Source: Bacteroidetes bacterium HGW-Bacteroidetes-4 | Lineage (GTDB): Bacteria > Bacteroidota > Bacteroidia > Bacteroidales > SZUA-534 | Reading direction: 5' to 3' | NCBI GenBank assembly: GCA_002840905.1 | Contig: PHDD01000003.1 | Coordinates: 74,376 to 138,375, forward strand | DNA length: 64,000 bases | In this document: positions 15,975 through 24,552 of the stretch, piece by piece | Numbering within the stretch: position 1 is the stretch's first letter | Layout: each line of letters opens with the position of its first letter | Notes under the pieces: generated by a model | Database searches by the model: none | Seen by the model: only the letters and a program-made list of their open reading frames with translations | What the model was told of the DNA's origin: nothing | Translations under genes and position numbers: made by a program

Positions 15975-18017
15975 GTGAAAAATTTTAAACGATACACCGT
16001 AACTTCAGCCTTGCCGTATGCAAACGGACCTGTTCACATCGGTCACCTGGCGGGTGTTTACATTCCTGCCGACATTTATGCCCGCTACCTGCGCTTAAGA
16101 GGAAACGACGTGGTATTTATTGGCGGTTCCGATGAACACGGTGTTCCTATTACTATAAAAGCACGTAACGAGGGAGTTACTCCGCAGGATGTGGTAGATA
16201 AGTACCATACAATAATTAAAAAATCGTTCGAAGATTTGGGTATCTCATTCGATGTTTATTCACGCACCAGTTCAAAAACGCATCATAAAACAGCTTCCGA
16301 CTTTTTCAGGAAACTTTACGACGAAGGCAAATTCATTGAGAAAACCTCGGAACAATATTTCGATGCGGAAGCGGGTCAGTTTTTGGCCGATCGCTACATT
16401 AAAGGAACTTGCCCGCATTGTGCCAACGAAGAAGCTTACGGCGATCAGTGTGAGAAATGCGGAACTTCGTTAAGTCCAATGGATTTGATTAATCCCAAAT
16501 CGACATTAAGCGGAAACCAGCCGGTTTTAAAAGAAACCCGCCATTGGTATTTGCCACTCGACAAGCACGAACCCTTTCTGAAAAAATGGATATTGGAAGA
16601 TCATAAGGAGTGGAAAGCTAATGTTTACGGGCAATGTAAGTCGTGGCTCGATGCCGGATTGCAGCCCAGAGCGGTGAGCCGCGATTTGGATTGGGGCGTT
16701 CCCGTTCCGGTTGACGGCGCCGAAGGAAAAGTACTTTATGTTTGGTTCGATGCGCCCATTGGTTACATCTCGAACACCATTGAATGGGCTGAGCAAAACG
16801 GCAAAGACTGGAAAAAATACTGGCAGGATGAAGATGCAAAACTGGTTCATTTTATCGGAAAAGATAATATAGTATTCCACTGCATTATTTTTCCGGCTAT
16901 GTTAAAATCGCATGGCAATTACATTTTACCCGAAAATGTTCCGGGAAATGAGTTCCTGAACCTCGAAGGCGATAAAATTTCTACCTCACGAAACTGGGCG
17001 GTTTGGTTGCATGAATATTTAGTAGAATTTCCCGGTAAGCAGGATGTGTTGCGCTACGTTTTGGCGGCTAACATGCCTGAAACCAAAGACAACGATTTTA
17101 CCTGGAAAGATTTTCAGGCACGCAATAACAACGAATTGGTAGCTATTTTAGGTAATTTTATTAACCGCACAGCGGTTTTAACTCAAAAATATTACGACAG
17201 AAAAGTTCCATCGCTGGGAGAATTGCAGCCCATCGATCAGGAAACCATTGCCGAAATGGCACAACACAAAGAGCGAATTGAATCGTCGCTTGAAAATTAC
17301 CGCTTTCGCGAAGCGTTAAAAGAAGCCATGAATTTGGCACGCCTGGGCAACAAATACCTGGCTGATACCGAACCCTGGAAATTGATTAAAACCGATGAAG
17401 CCCGGGTAGAAACCATCATGAATATCTGTATTCAGCTAACAGCAAACCTGTCGATAGTGTTTGAGCCTTTTATGCCCTTTACAGCGCAAAAGATTCGACA
17501 ATTGCTCCATATTGAATCGTTGGGCTGGGAAAAATTAGGACAAATGAATTTGCTTGCTGCAGGACACCTTTTGGATGAGCCGTTTTTATTATTCGATAAG
17601 ATTGAAGATGAGGCAATTGAAGCACAGGTGCAAAAACTCGAAGCAACCCGTCAATCGAAAATCGACAGCACTCCGGCCGTTGAGGCTAAAGAATTAGTTT
17701 CATACGACGATTTTACAAAGCTCGATATCCGAACGGGAACTATTTTAGAAGCGGAGAAAGTGGCCAAAACAAAAAAACTGCTCAAATTGCTGGTCGACAC
17801 GGGAATTGATAAACGTACGGTGGTTTCGGGAATAGCCGAATACTATAATCCTGAAGAGTTAAAAGGGAAAAAGGTAAGCATTTTGGTTAACCTTGCACCA
17901 CGCAGCATCAAAGGGATTGAATCGCAGGGAATGATTCTGATGGCTGAGAACGCCGATGGAAGCCTGAGTTTTGTGTCGAGCGAGAAAGAAGTAAACAACG
18001 GTTCTGAAATTAAATAG
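15975..18017 (+). CDS. metG: Methionine--tRNA ligase with C-terminal tRNA-binding domain
   Basis: Charges tRNA-Met, including the initiator. The 680-residue product is a class I synthetase: HIGH at 21-24, KISTS (the KMSKS loop) at 334-338, and a zinc knuckle with C146, C149, C159 and C162. The anticodon-binding helical domain follows. Residues of about 575-680 form the EMAP/Trbp111-type OB fold that dimerises the enzyme and binds tRNA ([24 protein letters not shown]). Full length is typical. The start is GTG at 15975; no ATG occurs nearby upstream in frame and the N terminus matches the family, so GTG is accepted. Confidence 0.97.
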   Translation: MKNFKRYTVTSALPYANGPVHIGHLAGVYIPADIYARYLRLRGNDVVFIGGSDEHGVPITIKARNEGVTPQDVVDKYHTIIKKSFEDLGISFDVYSRTSSKTHHKTASDFFRKLYDEGKFIEKTSEQYFDAEAGQFLADRYIKGTCPHCANEEAYGDQCEKCGTSLSPMDLINPKSTLSGNQPVLKETRHWYLPLDKHEPFLKKWILEDHKEWKANVYGQCKSWLDAGLQPRAVSRDLDWGVPVPVDGAEGKVLYVWFDAPIGYISNTIEWAEQNGKDWKKYWQDEDAKLVHFIGKDNIVFHCIIFPAMLKSHGNYILPENVPGNEFLNLEGDKISTSRNWAVWLHEYLVEFPGKQDVLRYVLAANMPETKDNDFTWKDFQARNNNELVAILGNFINRTAVLTQKYYDRKVPSLGELQPIDQETIAEMAQHKERIESSLENYRFREALKEAMNLARLGNKYLADTEPWKLIKTDEARVETIMNICIQLTANLSIVFEPFMPFTAQKIRQLLHIESLGWEKLGQMNLLAAGHLLDEPFLLFDKIEDEAIEAQVQKLEATRQSKIDSTPAVEAKELVSYDDFTKLDIRTGTILEAEKVAKTKKLLKLLVDTGIDKRTVVSGIAEYYNPEELKGKKVSILVNLAPRSIKGIESQGMILMAENADGSLSFVSSEKEVNNGSEIK

Positions 18018-18110
18018 CACAACTATTTTTTGTTTTATCGGTAATTGACTTTTGATTTTTACCCTTTTACCGTTGCTTACCGAAAAAAAGCATCAGTTTA
18101 CCGATTCCTT

Positions 18111-18142
18111 TTTGATTGGTTCTTTGGTTCAAGTTATTTTTG
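18111..18142 (+). promoter_or_regulatory. Promoter of the LiaF-like/LytTR operon
   Basis: TTTG at 18111-18114, a 20-base spacer, then TATTTTTG at 18135-18142: both elements match the Bacteroidota consensus. Transcription would begin near 18149, about 29 bases before the ATG at 18178. This also excludes the longer frame that opens at 18052. Confidence 0.68.
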
Positions 18143-18177
18143 GCGTAGATTTTAAAACGAAACTAAAACCTAAAGCA

Positions 18178-18927
18178 ATGGATTATACAAAAAACGATAA
18201 AATGAACCGGAAGCCTCACTGTTCAAAGAACGATGGACTTCCTTTTATGGGGATTTTTCTCATTGTGCTTGGCGTAATATTTCTGCTCGATAGAATTGGA
18301 ATTATACCCCATGAATACCGGAAGTTTTTGTTTAGCTGGCAATCGTTACTTATTTTTGTTGGCTTAATCAGTATGTTTAAATCACACGCCCGTTTCCCTG
18401 GTTTAATTCTGATATTGGTTGGTAGCGGTTTTATGATCCCTTCACTTTTCAATTTGCCTTTTAATGTTACTCGTCTTGTTTTTCCTGTTATCTTAATAAT
18501 GGTCGGAATAGCCCTTGTATTTAAAGCCCGAAACCTTAAACACCCGCATGTTTTTTTCTCCGACACCGAAACCCTAAGCAACAGCGAGCGAATTGATGAA
18601 GTAGCAATTTTTGGTGGAGGAAAACGGGTGGTTTCGAATCAGAACATTAAAGGAGGCCAGATAACAGCAATTTTTGGCGGCGTAGAACTCGACATGTCTG
18701 ATGCCGATTTAAGCGACGAAGGTGCTGTAATTGAAATTGCCTGTATATTTGGCGGAGCTACCATAATTGTGAATCCCGAATGGGATGTTCAGGTACAGGT
18801 AACTTCAATTTTAGGCGGTTTTTCTGACCAACGCAAAGTTTACAAACGAACCGAACCCAACACCGGGAAAAAGCTTATTATTAAAGGAGCGGCTATTTTT
18901 GGCGGAGGCGAACTAAAATCGTTTTAA
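18178..18927 (+). CDS. LiaF-like multi-pass membrane protein
   Basis: A 249-residue protein with about four hydrophobic helices in its first half (for example MGIFLIVLGVIFLL and FPVILIMVGIALVF). A soluble beta-rich C-terminal half repeats AIFGG/CIFGG/AAIFGGGELKSF blades, the mark of the LiaF/cell-wall-active antibiotic response C-terminal domain. In Firmicutes LiaF inhibits the LiaS kinase in response to envelope damage. Here a LytS-type kinase and LytTR regulator follow two genes later on the same strand, so a sensory or regulatory role in envelope stress is a reasonable inference. The ORF opens at 18052, but the promoter and family N terminus favour ATG 18178. Confidence 0.8.
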   Translation: MDYTKNDKMNRKPHCSKNDGLPFMGIFLIVLGVIFLLDRIGIIPHEYRKFLFSWQSLLIFVGLISMFKSHARFPGLILILVGSGFMIPSLFNLPFNVTRLVFPVILIMVGIALVFKARNLKHPHVFFSDTETLSNSERIDEVAIFGGGKRVVSNQNIKGGQITAIFGGVELDMSDADLSDEGAVIEIACIFGGATIIVNPEWDVQVQVTSILGGFSDQRKVYKRTEPNTGKKLIIKGAAIFGGGELKSF

Positions 18928-18975
18928 AGCGCAACGTATATAAAAAAAACAACATCTAAGGGCTTTTATTAACCC

Positions 18976-18995
18976 AGCCTGCCCCATAGCAGGCT
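18976..18995 (+). terminator. Hairpin between the LiaF-like gene and the next gene
   Basis: AGCCTGC (18976-18982) pairs with GCAGGCT (18989-18995) around a 6-base loop. A T-rich stretch with six T appears only 9 bases later, ending just before the next ATG. It may partly terminate or set the ratio within the operon rather than end it. Confidence 0.4.
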
Positions 18996-19012
18996 TTAAA
19001 TCCTTTTTTGAC

Positions 19013-19597
19013 ATGAAAAAAAGTATTGTTGTTTTGTTTCTTTTTATTTCTGCCGCATTGTATTCGCAGGATAAAGATGAGTTTCAGACCATATTTGGTG
19101 ATAGTAAAGTATGCGTTTCCGGAATGGGCGGTTTTGAGATGCATTTCTCATCGCTCGGTGGGTATTATGCCTATGGTGCGGGCGGTGGAGGAGGAGCAAT
19201 CATTAACCGGAGTGTTCTATTGGGAGGCTATGGCACCGGTTATTCTATTGACCGCACATTTACTATAAATAACACCACAATTAACAATTTGGGAATTGGA
19301 CATGGCGGGTTTTGGTTTGGATACATTCATAAAGGTAACAAACCCGTTCATCCCGCAGCATTTTTACAAATTGGCTGGGGTGAGTTGGAATCTTTACAGC
19401 CGGATACCCGAATTTCTGACAATTTTATGGTTTTAAATCCATCAGTTGAGGTGGAGATTAATGTGACCCGCTATTTCAGAATTGCTGTAGCAGGGCATTA
19501 CCAAATGGTAAGCGGAATCAATAATTATCCCGAACTTAGCAATTCCGATTTTAGCGGACCAGGCGGAAAACTGGCCTTTCGCTTTGGTTGGTTTTAA
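19013..19597 (+). CDS. Small exported protein of unknown function
   Basis: A 194-residue protein with a signal peptide (residues 1-19, SIVVLFLFISAALYSQ). I do not recognise a named family. The mature part is glycine rich (YAYGAGGGGGAIINRS) and made of short amphipathic strands, ending in FRFGWF, an aromatic C terminus like that of small outer-membrane barrels. It lies 85 bases after the LiaF-like gene and 11 bases before the kinase gene, so it is probably in the same operon. It may be a surface or periplasmic component of that sensing unit. Function is unassigned. Confidence 0.75.
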   Translation: MKKSIVVLFLFISAALYSQDKDEFQTIFGDSKVCVSGMGGFEMHFSSLGGYYAYGAGGGGGAIINRSVLLGGYGTGYSIDRTFTINNTTINNLGIGHGGFWFGYIHKGNKPVHPAAFLQIGWGELESLQPDTRISDNFMVLNPSVEVEINVTRYFRIAVAGHYQMVSGINNYPELSNSDFSGPGGKLAFRFGWF

Positions 19598-19608
19598 ATA
19601 AACATTAA

Positions 19609-20688
19609 ATGAAACACCCCATTACGCAAAAGTTACGGTTTTTACTTATTTATGCCCTGATTTGGCTATTTATAATGGGAATACATATGGGAACCCTTAC
19701 CTTTATGTATGAAATTAACGTTTGGTTCGCCATGGCCGACGGCTTGATTTTTAACACGCTTTATGCCTTTCTGGGTGTGGCTTTATGGTATCCGGTATTT
19801 TACAATAACCCAGAAAAGCAGAGTTTTTCAAATCTGATTATTAATCACCTCAGTATAATGTCGCTTTCGCTGGCATTTTGGATTAGCCTGGGCATATTTA
19901 TTTGTAAACTGATATTTAATGAAACAGATGCTTACCTGGAATTTGTAGAGGACGGGATAAGCTGGAGGATTTTTACCGGCGTTTTTTTTTATTTTATCAT
20001 TGTAATGCTCTATTACCTTTATATTTATGGCCAAAACCTTAAAGAACACATGTTTCAGGAATCCCGTTTGCGGGAAAAAATTAATGAGGCGGAGTTGCAA
20101 ACATTAAAGTCGCAGATAAATCCGCATTTTTTATTTAACAGCTTAAACTCGCTTAGTTCGCTTACCCTTACCAATCCGGAAAAAGCACACGAGATGATAA
20201 TTAAACTTTCCGGTTTTTTGCGTTATTCATTGGCTCACGATCCCAATAAACTAATTCCATTGCGGAAGGAAATCGAAAATGTGGAATCGTATATTGCCGT
20301 TGAGAAAATTCGGTTTGGCGAGAAGCTTATATTTGAAAAAGAAATTAACCAGGCGTGTTACGAGCAGAAAGTTCCGTTTTTAATATTGCAACCCTTAATC
20401 GAGAATGCCATTAAGCACGGCGTTTATGAAAGTACAGAACCCATTACTTTGAAAATAAGTTGTAAACCGCAAACAGACAATAGCATTCAGATTACAATCA
20501 GCAATAATTTCGATCCCGAGGCACTTCCACGAAAAGGAACCGGAACCGGAATAAAAAATATTATTGAACGCTTACGGATAATTTACCAGTTAAACGATTT
20601 GTTTACCTATCAAAAAACAGAAAATAGTTTTGAGGTTCAGATAATTATACCTTCAAAGCCGGCATTTAATGAATCAATTGATATATAA
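19609..20688 (+). CDS. LytS/YehU-type sensor histidine kinase
   Basis: A 359-residue kinase of the His_kinase (LytS) family. Four hydrophobic segments fill residues of about 10-140 with no large periplasmic sensor, so the membrane part itself or a partner must sense the signal. The phosphoacceptor box is LKSQINPHFLFNSLNSL with H173. The ATPase part has LIENAIKHGVYES (N box) and GTGTGIKNIIERL (G box). The response regulator follows 68 bases later. Together with the LiaF-like membrane protein this forms a probable envelope-responsive two-component system. Signal and targets are unknown. Confidence 0.9.
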   Translation: MKHPITQKLRFLLIYALIWLFIMGIHMGTLTFMYEINVWFAMADGLIFNTLYAFLGVALWYPVFYNNPEKQSFSNLIINHLSIMSLSLAFWISLGIFICKLIFNETDAYLEFVEDGISWRIFTGVFFYFIIVMLYYLYIYGQNLKEHMFQESRLREKINEAELQTLKSQINPHFLFNSLNSLSSLTLTNPEKAHEMIIKLSGFLRYSLAHDPNKLIPLRKEIENVESYIAVEKIRFGEKLIFEKEINQACYEQKVPFLILQPLIENAIKHGVYESTEPITLKISCKPQTDNSIQITISNNFDPEALPRKGTGTGIKNIIERLRIIYQLNDLFTYQKTENSFEVQIIIPSKPAFNESIDI

Positions 20689-20756
20689 GGCAAAACATGC
20701 TTTTTGTGAGCGCGGTGGTTTTATTGAAAAAAAACGAACACAATAAATATTAGAGA

Positions 20757-21497
20757 ATGAAGGTATTAATTATTGAAGATGAGGCTCCGGCCCGCGAAAT
20801 AGTAAAGACTTTTTTAAAAGATTACCCCAATGCCGAATTGGTTGGAGAGTGCGAAGATGGTTTTTCTGGTTTGAAAGCCATAAAGGAAATGCAACCCGAT
20901 TTGGTTTTTCTCGATGTGCAAATGCCAAAAATTACCGGTTTCGAGATGCTTGAACTGCTCGACGAACAACCTCAGATTATTTTTACTACTGCTTACGATC
21001 AATATGCCATTAAAGCATTTGAGATGAATGCAATTGATTACCTTCTTAAGCCTTTTTCAAAAGAACGGTTTAATCAGGCCATGCAGAAAGTGCAAGCCAA
21101 TGAGGAGGTGTTTGAAACGGGTGAAAAACTACAGAAGGTAATTCAAACCCTCGACGATAAGTCAGAAAAACTGTTTCGAATTGCAGTAAAAAAAGGAGGC
21201 GACATTCATATGATTCCCGTTGAAGAGCTGCTTTATATTGAAGCCAAAGACGATTATGTGATGCTTTACACCCCAAAGGGTCGTTACCTTAAGGAAAAAA
21301 CCATGAAGTATTACGAGAACCATTTGGATGAACAGGAATTTGTTAGGGTGCATCGTTCCTATATTGTTCGTGTTGATCAGGTTAAACGACTTGAACCCTA
21401 TGGAAAATCATCGTATCTGGCCATTTTGGGGCAAGGCCAGAAAATTAACGTGAGCCTTTCGGGTTACCGTAAATTGAAAGACGTATTGAGTTTCTAA
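20757..21497 (+). CDS. LytTR-family response regulator
   Basis: A 246-residue transcription regulator: CheY-like receiver (residues 1-120) with D8, phosphoacceptor D53 in VFLDVQMP, T78 region FTTAYDQ and K98 in LLKPF, then a LytTR DNA-binding domain (about 142-244) with YIEAKDDYVMLYTPKGRY and FVRVHRSYIVR. It is the output partner of the LytS-type kinase upstream. The last 4 bases overlap, tail to tail, with the end of gldA on the other strand. Target promoters are not visible. Confidence 0.92.
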   Translation: MKVLIIEDEAPAREIVKTFLKDYPNAELVGECEDGFSGLKAIKEMQPDLVFLDVQMPKITGFEMLELLDEQPQIIFTTAYDQYAIKAFEMNAIDYLLKPFSKERFNQAMQKVQANEEVFETGEKLQKVIQTLDDKSEKLFRIAVKKGGDIHMIPVEELLYIEAKDDYVMLYTPKGRYLKEKTMKYYENHLDEQEFVRVHRSYIVRVDQVKRLEPYGKSSYLAILGQGQKINVSLSGYRKLKDVLSF

Positions 21498-22405
21498 TTT
21501 TTGGTTAATTCCTGAAACACTTCTTCGAGCGATTTTTCCTTTTTTTGCATCGACAGAATGGGAATATTTTGTTTTACAGCAAACTGAAACAAGTCGTAGC
21601 GGATGTCTTTTTCTGAAGCCGCTTCAACCATCCAATAGCGAGTGTCTGCATCTACCACGGTCAACACACCGGGAATAGCCAGTATTTCTTCCCGATTAAT
21701 TTTTTCTGCAAATTCAATAAGAATTACTTGTTTTTCAGCTTCCCAGTTTTCCTGAATTTCCCGGGTCGAATTGTCTGCCACCAGGGTTCCCTGTTTAAGT
21801 ATTATAATTCGGTCGCAAATGGCTTCTACTTCTTGCATGATGTGAGTCGATAACAGGATGGTTTTTTCTTTTCCAAGTTCTGAAATCAGGTTGCGTATTT
21901 CAATAATCTGATTTGGATCCAAACCTGAGGTAGGCTCATCAAGAATTAATACTTTGGGGTCGTGTATCAGAGCCTGAGCAAGCCCTACCCTTTGCCGGTA
22001 ACCTTTCGACAGGGCTCCTATAATTTTGTGTTGTTCGTGGGTTAAGCCTGTTTTCTCAACCATCTCCTGCACTTTGGATTTAAGGTTTTTGGTTTTATAA
22101 GTTTGTCCTACATATTCCAGATACTCTTTTACATACATTTCGAGGTAGAGCGGGTTGTTTTCGGGCAGGTACCCAATTATTTTTTTAACTGCCATGGATT
22201 GATTCATCACATTTAATCCCTCTACGAAAACTTCACCTTGGCTTGCGGGAATTACACCGGTAATAATTTTCATCATGGTTGATTTTCCTGCACCATTGGG
22301 GCCTAAAAATCCAACGATTTCTCCGGTGTTTATCTTAAAGCTGACCTGGTTTAATGCGCGTTGTTCTCCGTAAAGTTTAGTTACGTTTGAAACTTCAATT
22401 GCCAT
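21494..22405 (-). CDS. gldA: ABC transporter ATP-binding protein, GldA-like
   Basis: A 303-residue ATPase subunit. Walker A is GPNGAGKST (35-43), the signature is LSKGYRQRVGLAQAL (from 132) and Walker B is VLILDEPTSGLDP (from 152). The overall pattern (GYLPENNPLYLEMYVKEYL, IGALSKGYRQRV, LLSTHIMQEVEAICDR) is that of GldA, the ATPase of the GldA-GldF-GldG transporter needed for gliding in Flavobacterium johnsoniae. gldF and gldG are not in the window. The frame extends to 22480, but MAIEVSNVTKLYG at 22405 is the family start. A generic ABC-2 ATPase is the alternative. Confidence 0.82.
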   Translation of the reverse strand: MAIEVSNVTKLYGEQRALNQVSFKINTGEIVGFLGPNGAGKSTMMKIITGVIPASQGEVFVEGLNVMNQSMAVKKIIGYLPENNPLYLEMYVKEYLEYVGQTYKTKNLKSKVQEMVEKTGLTHEQHKIIGALSKGYRQRVGLAQALIHDPKVLILDEPTSGLDPNQIIEIRNLISELGKEKTILLSTHIMQEVEAICDRIIILKQGTLVADNSTREIQENWEAEKQVILIEFAEKINREEILAIPGVLTVVDADTRYWMVEAASEKDIRYDLFQFAVKQNIPILSMQKKEKSLEEVFQELTKN

Positions 22406-22441
22406 GGTTTCTAATTTTGGCTTAAATGTACAAATTATGAC

Positions 22442-22484
22442 GAAAAAAAATAAAAAGAAAGGTTGTCTGTGATTGGACAACCTT
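22442..22484 (-). terminator. Terminator of glmS
   Basis: AAGGTTGTC (22459-22467) pairs with GACAACCTT (22476-22484). On the reverse strand the hairpin runs into a T-rich tract (complement of 22442-22458), so it ends glmS before gldA. Confidence 0.65.
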
Positions 22485-22508
22485 AATCTTATTTAATGAA
22501 AATTAAAT

Positions 22509-24344
22509 TTATTCAACAGTAACCGATTTTGCGAGATTCCTTGGTTGATCAACATTGCATCCACGCATCACAGCAATGTGATACGACAAAAGCTGGAGTG
22601 GAATCACCGACATTAAAGGAGCCAGGTGTTCAGGTGTTTCCGGAACTTCAATCACATGGTCGGCCATTTTGCGTATGGTGTCATCGCCTTCGGTAACTAC
22701 AGCTATAACTACTCCGTTGCGGGCTTTAACTTCCTGAATGTTCGAAACAATTTTTTCATACGAACTGTCTTTGGTTGCAACTACTACAACAGGCATATTT
22801 TTGTCGATAAGAGCAATGGGACCGTGTTTCATTTCTGCTGCGGGGTAACCTTCAGCATGAATGTATGAAATCTCCTTTAGTTTTAATGCGCCTTCCAAAG
22901 CTACCGGGAACAGAAATCCGCGGCCCAGGTAAATGGCATTGGTACTGTCTTTATATAATTCAGCAATTTTTTTGATGTGGTTATTTGCCAACAGTCCTTT
23001 TTCAATTTTGTCGGGAATCAGCGTTAGCTCATTTATTAAATGATGGTACTGATCCAGGCTTATTTGGTATTTGCGGTGTGCCAGCTTCAAAGCCATCATG
23101 GTGAGCACGGTAACCTGAGCGGTAAATGCTTTGGTCGATGCCACGCCAATTTCCGGTCCGGCATGGGTGTAAACTCCGGCGTCGGTTTCGCGGGGAATGC
23201 TGCTACCAACCACATTGCAAATTCCCAGAACCATAGCTCCGGCTTCTTTGGCAATTTTTATGGCAGCTAACGTATCGGCTGTTTCACCACTTTGACTTAT
23301 GGCAATAACAATATCGTCGGCATAAATAATTGGTTTGCGGTACCTGAATTCCGAACTGTATTCCACTTCAACAGGAACGCGGGCAAATTCTTCAAAAAGG
23401 TATTCACCAACCAATCCCGCATGCCACGAGGTCCCACAGGCAACAATAATAATACGACGGGCTTTTTCAAGGTTGGGCCAAACCGCATGCAAACCGCCCA
23501 AATGGATGTTGGTATGCTCGGCGTTGATTCTTCCGCGAAAAGTATCGGCAATAGCCCGGGGTTGTTCGTAAATCTCCTTCAGCATGAAATGGTCGTAACC
23601 GCCTTTGTCGATTTCTCCAATATCGAGCGAAAGTTCCTGAATGTTAGGGGTTAAAGCTTCGTTGTCGACGGTTTTTAATAGCAGTTCATTTTTGCTGATA
23701 ACTGCCACGTCGTTGTCATTCATGTAGATTACGCTTTTGGTATATTCTACAATCGGTGTTGCATCAGAGGCTAAAAAGTATTCACCTTGTCCAATACCAA
23801 TAACCAACGGACTTCCTTTACGGGCGGCTATTAATTTATCGGGTTCGTCTTTACACATAACCACCAATCCGTAAGCTCCAACCACTTTCGAAAGGGCAAG
23901 ACGAACAGCCATTTCGGCGGTAATATCACCTTTCATGTAAATAAATTCAATCAGGTTGGCCAATACTTCGGTATCGGTTTCGCTTTTAAACTCATATCCG
24001 CGGTGGATTAATTTTTCTTTTAAGCGGCTGTAGTTTTCAATAATTCCGTTGTGAATTACAATAAATTTATTGTGAAACGATGCGTGTGGGTGGGCATTTA
24101 TGTCGTTGGGTTCACCGTGGGTAGCCCAACGGGTATGTCCCATTCCAATATTTCCAAGTACCGATTTGGTTCCAATAAATTCCTCTAAATCCGAAACTTT
24201 ACCTTTGCGTTTATACAAATAGGTTTCTCCGTTAAGCAGGGCAACTCCGGCCGAATCGTATCCGCGGTATTCCAATCGCTTTAAGCCGTTAATTAAAATG
24301 GGGAAGGCTTCTTTGTCGCCAATGTATCCAACAATTCCGCACAT
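22509..24344 (-). CDS. glmS: Glutamine--fructose-6-phosphate aminotransferase (isomerizing)
   Basis: Makes glucosamine-6-phosphate from fructose-6-phosphate and glutamine, the entry to peptidoglycan and lipopolysaccharide amino sugars. The 611-residue protein has the N-terminal class II glutaminase domain with nucleophile C2 (MCGIVGYIG) and GHTRWATHG, followed by two SIS isomerase domains (ISQSGETADTLAAI; KLKEISYIHAEGYPAAEMKHG) and the C-terminal PRNLAKSVTVE. Length is standard. No glmS ribozyme is expected in this phylum, and none was recognised in the 208-base upstream region. Confidence 0.97.
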   Translation of the reverse strand: MCGIVGYIGDKEAFPILINGLKRLEYRGYDSAGVALLNGETYLYKRKGKVSDLEEFIGTKSVLGNIGMGHTRWATHGEPNDINAHPHASFHNKFIVIHNGIIENYSRLKEKLIHRGYEFKSETDTEVLANLIEFIYMKGDITAEMAVRLALSKVVGAYGLVVMCKDEPDKLIAARKGSPLVIGIGQGEYFLASDATPIVEYTKSVIYMNDNDVAVISKNELLLKTVDNEALTPNIQELSLDIGEIDKGGYDHFMLKEIYEQPRAIADTFRGRINAEHTNIHLGGLHAVWPNLEKARRIIIVACGTSWHAGLVGEYLFEEFARVPVEVEYSSEFRYRKPIIYADDIVIAISQSGETADTLAAIKIAKEAGAMVLGICNVVGSSIPRETDAGVYTHAGPEIGVASTKAFTAQVTVLTMMALKLAHRKYQISLDQYHHLINELTLIPDKIEKGLLANNHIKKIAELYKDSTNAIYLGRGFLFPVALEGALKLKEISYIHAEGYPAAEMKHGPIALIDKNMPVVVVATKDSSYEKIVSNIQEVKARNGVVIAVVTEGDDTIRKMADHVIEVPETPEHLAPLMSVIPLQLLSYHIAVMRGCNVDQPRNLAKSVTVE

Positions 24345-24385
24345 AATTTTTTTTAGTTTAGTGTATTAGTAGTGTAATTCTTTTT

Positions 24386-24393
24386 CAAAGCTA
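24386..24393 (-). promoter_or_regulatory. Candidate -7 element for glmS
   Basis: Reverse-strand TAGCTTTG fits TAnnTTTG, 41 bases upstream of the glmS ATG. A -33 TTG was not found. Confidence 0.4.
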
Positions 24394-24460
24394 ATGATTT
24401 AAACACAGTCGTTAACCCTATTCCCCTACTTTTTGATAAAACGTAATCAGGTGTGGATAA

Positions 24461-24508
24461 ATATAAAAAAAGAAAAATGAATCTTTTTTTTGATAAAGAA
24501 TTCATTTT
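24461..24508 (-). terminator. Candidate terminator after the glycogen-synthase-like gene
   Basis: AAAATGAAT (24474-24482) pairs with ATTCATTTT (24500-24508). On the reverse strand it is followed by a T-rich tract (complement of 24463-24473). The stem is almost all A-T, so strength is uncertain. Confidence 0.5.
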
Positions 24509-24552
24509 CCAGCTTAATATTATGGTTTTATATCCCAACCTAAGGATTTGTT

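Noticed and set aside
18052-18177. N-terminal extension of the LiaF-like protein
   Set aside because: It contains the strong promoter at 18111-18142, so it cannot be translated from that transcript.
24345-24552. glmS ribozyme upstream of glmS
   Set aside because: No recognisable ribozyme core sequence; the class is known mainly from Firmicutes.
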